Positions 59,962 through 64,000 of a stretch of DNA of 64,000 nt are shown one piece after another (within the stretch, counting starts at the first letter, position 1; every line of letters begins with the position of its first letter). Source of the DNA: Actinoplanes lutulentus (GTDB taxonomy: Bacteria > Actinomycetota > Actinomycetes > Mycobacteriales > Micromonosporaceae); contig NZ_QLMJ01000011.1 in the NCBI RefSeq assembly GCF_003259845.1, positions 186,001 to 250,000 on the forward strand, written 5' to 3'. The translations under genes were made by a program, and so were the position numbers. Under the pieces are notes generated by a model that saw nothing but the letters and a program-made list of their open reading frames with translations, was not told where the DNA came from and searched no databases.

Positions 59962-61578
59962 GTGGAAAGGTCATCGAAGGCCGCGGAGCGGCGCCGCGAG
60001 ATCATCGCGCCCGCGCTGCGTCATGACCCTCTGCTGACCGCGGCCACCTGGTGGACCATCCTCGCGGTGATCCTGCTGTTCACCCTCGCCGGGCACACCG
60101 AGTCCCAGGTACGCGTCTTCTGGGCGTTCCAGGTGCCGCTCGACGTGCTGCTCGCGTACTCGTCGTGGCGGGTCTCCCGCGTCGCGACCGGACCCACCCG
60201 GCGGTTCTGGCGCGTCCTGACGCTGGCCGGCCTGCTGTTCGTCATCGGCGACACCACGCAGACGATCACCGTGCTGCTCAACGGCGGCCAGGGGCTGACC
60301 AACGGCGGCACCGTACAGACCGCCTGCTTCGGGGTCGGTCTCGCCGCGCTGATCGTCGCGATGCTGGCCCACCCGCACCCGCAGCGCTCCGGCCGGGAAC
60401 GGCTCGCGTTCTGGCTCGACTCGGCCACCGTGATGGTCGGTGGCGCGGTCGTGGCGTGGTGTTTCACGGCGGACACCAGCGGCTCGACCGCTGACCTGAT
60501 CGCCAACCTGGCGGCCGGCGGCGTCATCCTCACCGCCGCCTTCGCCTCCGCCAAGATGAGCCTCAACGGCAACGCCCCGATGCACAAGGCCGCCGTCCTG
60601 CCGATGGTCATCTCCAGCGCCTTCAACAGCGTCGGCTTCTTCCTCGCCCCGGGAAGCGCGGCCACCCTGCCCGCTTATGTCTTCGCGATCCGGTTCCTTC
60701 CGTCGCTGCTGATCGCCGCCGGTCCCCGTACCCAAGAGATCATCGCCCGATTCGACCAGACGGCGTTCGGCGCCAAGCGTCGCAAGCCCTACAGCCTGCT
60801 CCCCTACGGCTCGATCGCGGTCGTCTTCACCGCCCTGGTGGTGCTGCTCAGCGACGAGAGCAGCTTTCAGAACGTCGACGAGAGCCGCCTCTGGGGTGTG
60901 ATCATCGGCCTCGGCGTGATCATCGCGCTGGTCGCCGGGCGGCAGCTGGTCGCGTTCCACGACAACACCCGGCTGATCAAGGAACTCGACCACACCCTCG
61001 CCGAACTGCGCGAGCACGAGATCCGGCTGCGGCACCAGGCGAACACCGACGGCCTCACCGGGCTGGCGAACCGTACCCACCTGCAGGAGGAGATGGCCGA
61101 GGCCCTCGACGGCCACCAGCCGGGCACGGTCTCGCTGCTCCTGATCGACCTGGACGGCTTCAAAGCCGTCAACGACACCCTCGGTCACCCTGCCGGTGAC
61201 GCCCTTCTCGCCGGGGTGGCACGCCGGCTGACCGAGTCGGTACGCGGCAACGACCTGGTGGCCCGGCTCGGCGGCGACGAGTTCGCGGTGCTGCTGCGCG
61301 AGTGCGACACGACCGCCGCCGAACACACCGCGCGCCGCATCCTGCGCTCCCTGGAAACCCCGCTGCCGGTCGGCAACGGCGCGATGACCAGGGCGAACGC
61401 GAGCATCGGCGCGGCCACAGCGGGACCGGACGCCGACATCGAGACGCTGCTGCGCGACGCCGACATCGCGATGTATGCCGCCAAACATGCCGGTAAGGGC
61501 TGCTGGCGCAGCTATACGCCGGCCTTGGCGGGGGTCCAGGCCAGCGAGGCGGCGCAGGCTTTGCAGCGCGCCGGCTGA
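59962..61578 (+). CDS. Membrane diguanylate cyclase (GGDEF)
   Basis: 538 residues from GTG 59962 (ERSSKAAERRREI); an ATG at 59899 inside the palindromes would add 21 residues. Eight to nine helices (about 25-320), a coiled-coil linker (DHTLAELREHEIRLRHQ), then GGDEF: NTDGLTGLANRTHLQEE, LIDLDGFKAVNDTLGHPAGD and RLGGDEFAVLL near residue 436. The RGND inhibitory site is present. It makes c-di-GMP with product feedback expected. Confidence 0.9.
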   Translation: MERSSKAAERRREIIAPALRHDPLLTAATWWTILAVILLFTLAGHTESQVRVFWAFQVPLDVLLAYSSWRVSRVATGPTRRFWRVLTLAGLLFVIGDTTQTITVLLNGGQGLTNGGTVQTACFGVGLAALIVAMLAHPHPQRSGRERLAFWLDSATVMVGGAVVAWCFTADTSGSTADLIANLAAGGVILTAAFASAKMSLNGNAPMHKAAVLPMVISSAFNSVGFFLAPGSAATLPAYVFAIRFLPSLLIAAGPRTQEIIARFDQTAFGAKRRKPYSLLPYGSIAVVFTALVVLLSDESSFQNVDESRLWGVIIGLGVIIALVAGRQLVAFHDNTRLIKELDHTLAELREHEIRLRHQANTDGLTGLANRTHLQEEMAEALDGHQPGTVSLLLIDLDGFKAVNDTLGHPAGDALLAGVARRLTESVRGNDLVARLGGDEFAVLLRECDTTAAEHTARRILRSLETPLPVGNGAMTRANASIGAATAGPDADIETLLRDADIAMYAAKHAGKGCWRSYTPALAGVQASEAAQALQRAG

Positions 61579-61614
61579 CTTCGTGCGTACGGAAATGTGT
61601 GCGATGGTTTCGGG

Positions 61615-62034
61615 GTGACCCTCGACGACCTGGTCCGGCTGAGGCGGGTCCGGGACCGGATGGACCGTGACTACGCCGAGCCGCTGGACGTCCCGGCGCT
61701 CGCGCGCGAGGCCCTGATGTCGGCCGGTCATTTCTCCCGCAGTTTCCGGGCCGCGTTCGGCGAGACGCCGTACAGCTACCTGATGACCCGCCGCATCGAG
61801 CGGGCCAAGGCGCTGCTGCGGCGTGGCGACCTGTCGGTGACCGAGGTGTGCTTCGCCGTCGGCTGTACGTCGCTCGGCTCGTTCAGCACCCGGTTCACCG
61901 AGCTCGTCGGGGAGAGCCCCAGCGCCTATCGGGCCCGTGGTCACGAGGCCGGCGCGGCGATCCCGGCCTGCTACGCCAAGATTTACACGAGACCCGTCAG
62001 GAACGGAGAAGCCGGCCGCGTGCCTCGTCCGTAG
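61615..62034 (+). CDS. AraC-family regulator
   Basis: 139 residues, only the double helix-turn-helix domain and a short tail: ALAREALMSAGHFSRSFRAAFGETPYSYLMTRRIERAKALL, then VTEVCFAVGCTSLGSFSTRFTELVGESPSAYR. GTG 61615 (TLDDLVRLRRVRDRMD) matches the family start. It is followed 10 nt later by the VOC gene, which it probably activates. Confidence 0.92.
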   Translation: MTLDDLVRLRRVRDRMDRDYAEPLDVPALAREALMSAGHFSRSFRAAFGETPYSYLMTRRIERAKALLRRGDLSVTEVCFAVGCTSLGSFSTRFTELVGESPSAYRARGHEAGAAIPACYAKIYTRPVRNGEAGRVPRP

Positions 62035-62044
62035 CGTGGACCGC

Positions 62045-62455
62045 ATGACAATCACCATCGCGCAGACGTTCATCGCCGTCGACGACCACGACAAGGCGCT
62101 CTCCTTCTACCGCGACGCGCTGGGCCTGGAGGTCCGCAACGACGTCGGGTTCGAGGGCATGCGCTGGATCACGCTCGGCGCGCCCGGCCAGGACGTGGAG
62201 ATCGTCCTGGAGCCGCCGCTGGCCGACCCGAACGCCTCACCCGCCGACCGCGACACCCTGGCCGAGCTGCTCGCCAAGGGTCTGCTGCGGGGCGTCATCT
62301 TCACCACGGACGACGTGGACGGCGCGTTCGAGAGGGTGCGCTCGGCCGGCGGCGAGGTGCTGCAGGAGCCGATCGACCAGCCGTACGGGGTGCGGGACTG
62401 CGCCTTCCGCGACCCGGCCGGCAACATGATCCGGATCAACCAGAAGAAGAAGTGA
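62045..62455 (+). CDS. VOC-family (glyoxalase/bleomycin-resistance-like) protein
   Basis: 136 residues, two beta-alpha-beta-beta-beta units: TFIAVDDHDKALSFYRDALGLEVRNDV and GVIFTTDDVDGAFERVRSAGGEV, ending YGVRDCAFRDPAGNMIRINQ. AraC plus VOC gene pairs like this are common in actinobacteria. Enzymatic activity and substrate are unknown. Confidence 0.9.
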   Translation: MTITIAQTFIAVDDHDKALSFYRDALGLEVRNDVGFEGMRWITLGAPGQDVEIVLEPPLADPNASPADRDTLAELLAKGLLRGVIFTTDDVDGAFERVRSAGGEVLQEPIDQPYGVRDCAFRDPAGNMIRINQKKK

Positions 62456-62553
62456 CGGCCTTCGCCGGCCCGGCGTTCTCCGGGCCGGCACGCACAGGAA
62501 TCGCACAGATCACTCATGGGTCAGGGCCAAGAGCAGGACCGACAGTAGTTCTC

Positions 62554-62880
62554 ATGACCGACATCGCGATCCGCCTCCCGCAGACCCAGTCCTCCACCGT
62601 CGCCGTGACGCCGATCAGCTGGCGCCTGCGCGGCGCGGCGATGGCAGCGGCGTTCGTACTCGGCACCGCCGGCTCCACGGCGGCCGTCCGCCTGGCCGAC
62701 CACGGCGCGGCCGTTGCGCCCGCGGTGACCGGGACCGGCGCTCTCGCCGGCGGTCTCGCCGGCACCGGGTCCACTACGACCACCGCTTTCGCGGCGACCA
62801 GCATCGCGCCGGTCTCGGCGCAGCCGTTGCGGGCGTTCGTCTACGAGCGCACGACCGGCACCGTCCGCGAAATCGCGTGA
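62554..62880 (+). CDS. Small single-pass membrane or exported protein, unknown
   Basis: 108 residues. A hydrophobic segment at about 24-42 (MAAAFVLGTAGSTAAVRLA) is followed by an Ala/Gly/Thr-rich region and a short polar end. I recognise no family. ATG 62554 was chosen; an upstream in-frame ATG at 62452 would add a low-complexity lead. Confidence 0.6.
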   Translation: MTDIAIRLPQTQSSTVAVTPISWRLRGAAMAAAFVLGTAGSTAAVRLADHGAAVAPAVTGTGALAGGLAGTGSTTTTAFAATSIAPVSAQPLRAFVYERTTGTVREIA

Positions 62881-63078
62881 AACGCCGGGCCCCCCAGCGA
62901 CACCACCCGGGCAGGAGCTCGGACAATAGCCCCGGCAATCACCCCGGAGGAAGGCGCAGTCACCCCGGAGAAAGCCGCAGTCTCCCGGGACGAAGCCGCA
63001 AGCAGGCGGGACGAAGCCCAAGCAGGCGCCCCGGCAGACGAAGACCCTCGCCAGCCCACCCCGACAACCCACAACCCC

Positions 63079-63122
63079 AAAGGCGATAAGTCCGGCGCTG
63101 GCGCGCCAGACTTATCGCCTTT
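63079..63122. terminator. Strong bidirectional terminator
   Basis: Perfect 14-bp stem AAAGGCGATAAGTC / GACTTATCGCCTTT with an inner GGCGC/GCGCC stem, between the small protein gene and the HNH gene that converge on it. Confidence 0.9.
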
Positions 63123-63138
63123 ATCAGCATTTACCAGG

Positions 63139-63774
63139 TCAGCTGCAGGTGTTCAACATCGTCTGAAGCGCCGTCTTCTCCGTCGACTGAAGCTTCAGCG
63201 CCCAGTAGTACTTCACCGCGATCCACATCCGGGCGTACGTGCACCGGTACGACGTGACCGAAGGCTGCCAGGTCGACGGGTCCTGGTCACTCTTCGACTG
63301 GTTGACGTTGTCGGTCACCGCGATCAGCTGCGGACGCGTCAGGTCGTTCGCGAAGAGCTGCCGCTTGGCGGTGGTCCACGCGCTGGCACCGGACCGCCAC
63401 GCCTCGGCGAGCGGCACCACGTGGTCGATGTCCACGTCCGAAGCCGCCGTCCAGGTCGCACCGTCATACGGCGAGAACCACGAACCGGACGTCGCCGCAC
63501 ACGCCGAACTCGTCACCACGTTGCTGCCGTCCCGCTTGAGCACGGTCTCGCGGGTGTTACAGGTGCCACTGATCGTGATCCAGTGCGGGAACAGATCACG
63601 GTCATACGTGCTGGCGTTCGCCTCGGCGCCCACGGTCAGCGCGTTGAGGTAGGTCTGCGCGGTCGCCTTGGTGGGGATTCCGGTCGGCGCCGCCTCGGCC
63701 GGGGCGCCGAGGAAAAGACTGACCAGAACACCGGTCAGGACAGCGGGGATGAGGGGACGGAGGGACAGGCGCAT
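63139..63774 (-). CDS. Secreted HNH endonuclease family protein
   Basis: 211 residues. A signal peptide (about 1-28, ending APAEAA) is followed by a DUF1524-type HNH core: DVDIDHVVPLAEAW with the DH of the metal site, then FANDLTRPQLIAVTDNVNQSKSDQDPSTWQP with the central Asn and the last ligands. Four or more cysteines suit an exported protein. It is a predicted extracellular DNase of the type common in actinobacteria. GGGAG lies 5-6 nt before ATG 63774. Confidence 0.92.
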   Translation of the reverse strand: MRLSLRPLIPAVLTGVLVSLFLGAPAEAAPTGIPTKATAQTYLNALTVGAEANASTYDRDLFPHWITISGTCNTRETVLKRDGSNVVTSSACAATSGSWFSPYDGATWTAASDVDIDHVVPLAEAWRSGASAWTTAKRQLFANDLTRPQLIAVTDNVNQSKSDQDPSTWQPSVTSYRCTYARMWIAVKYYWALKLQSTEKTALQTMLNTCS

Positions 63775-63812
63775 ATTGGCTCCCATCGACATGATGTCCG
63801 TGCTGGACACGC

Positions 63813-63840
63813 ATAGAATTACGGAAGCCAAACGTCACAA
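63813..63840 (-). promoter_or_regulatory. Candidate promoter of the HNH gene
   Basis: TTGTGA (63835-63840) and TTCTAT (63813-63818) on the minus strand with 16-bp spacing, about 30 bp upstream of the start, within the most AT-rich stretch of this end of the window. Confidence 0.4.
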
Positions 63841-63950
63841 GACGTCGACGCACGTGAATTTCTTGTGTCTGAACAAACAAGAACAATCGCCCAGTTCGCG
63901 TGTTCATGTTGCGCAAGGGTTTCCGTTTCACACACGGCTACGATCCGTCC

Positions 63951-64000
63951 ATGATCGAACTCCACCTGGAGAACGCCGCGTCGATGTGGGCCTCACGGCA
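63951..64000 (+). CDS. Start of a gene running out of the window
   Basis: ATG 63951 opens MIELHLENAASMWASR with no stop before the window ends. Sixteen residues are too few to identify it. Confidence 0.4.
   Translation, partial: MIELHLENAASMWASR

Overview
The window is high-GC DNA (about 70 percent by eye) with GTG and TTG starts and many 4-nt start/stop overlaps. The gene set (RbpA, a HelR-type ATPase, split Lnt and Ppm1, secreted CBM13 polysaccharide lyase, GH10 xylanase, many c-di-GMP enzymes) fits a filamentous actinomycete, most likely of the Micromonosporaceae (Actinoplanes-like). That placement is inference from gene content. No rRNA, tRNA, CRISPR array, transposase or phage gene was recognised, so this looks like ordinary chromosome with unusually repeat-rich intergenic islands.

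Layout: 1-9.5 kb holds a gene end, a dienelactone-hydrolase-type enzyme, a lipoprotein coupled to a NicO-type metal exporter, a PadR/membrane protein/ROK set, small proteins and a zinc-ribbon coiled-coil protein. At 9.5-18.6 kb are rbpA behind a textbook SigR-type promoter, fxsA, the lnt-ppm1 lipoprotein/glycosylation pair, helR with a rifamycin-associated-element-like palindrome, and a large secreted protein. At 18.8-19.5 kb three overlapping small genes end in a PIN-domain protein.

The most distinctive block is 20.2-28.3 kb. It encodes a lysine-to-3,5-diaminohexanoate route known from anaerobic fermenters: a divergent lysine 2,3-aminomutase, then 3,5-diaminohexanoate dehydrogenase, an amidohydrolase, both subunits of B12/PLP beta-lysine 5,6-aminomutase, a 3-aminobutyryl-CoA ammonia-lyase-like protein and a MutL/GlmL-type ASKHA protein, nearly all translationally coupled. 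The cleavage enzyme Kce is not in the window.

From 28.3 to 40.5 kb are stress, transport and regulatory genes (CsbD, methyltransferase, EamA/LysR pair, GNAT, Lrp, acyl-CoA dehydrogenase, two-component system with divergent ABC exporter, 5'-3' exonuclease). From 40.5 to 61.6 kb four GGDEF proteins occur within 21 kb (one GGDEF-EAL, one coupled to a FIST sensor), interleaved with secreted rhamnogalacturonan lyase and xylanase genes, each carrying its own local signals. The end holds an AraC/VOC pair, an HNH nuclease and a gene start.

Five intergenic islands (about 1.2-2.3, 19.5-20.3, 31.3-32.1, 45.1-46.2 and 51.4-52.2 kb) are mosaics of the same few dispersed inverted-repeat families. These repeats are the least explained structure in the window.
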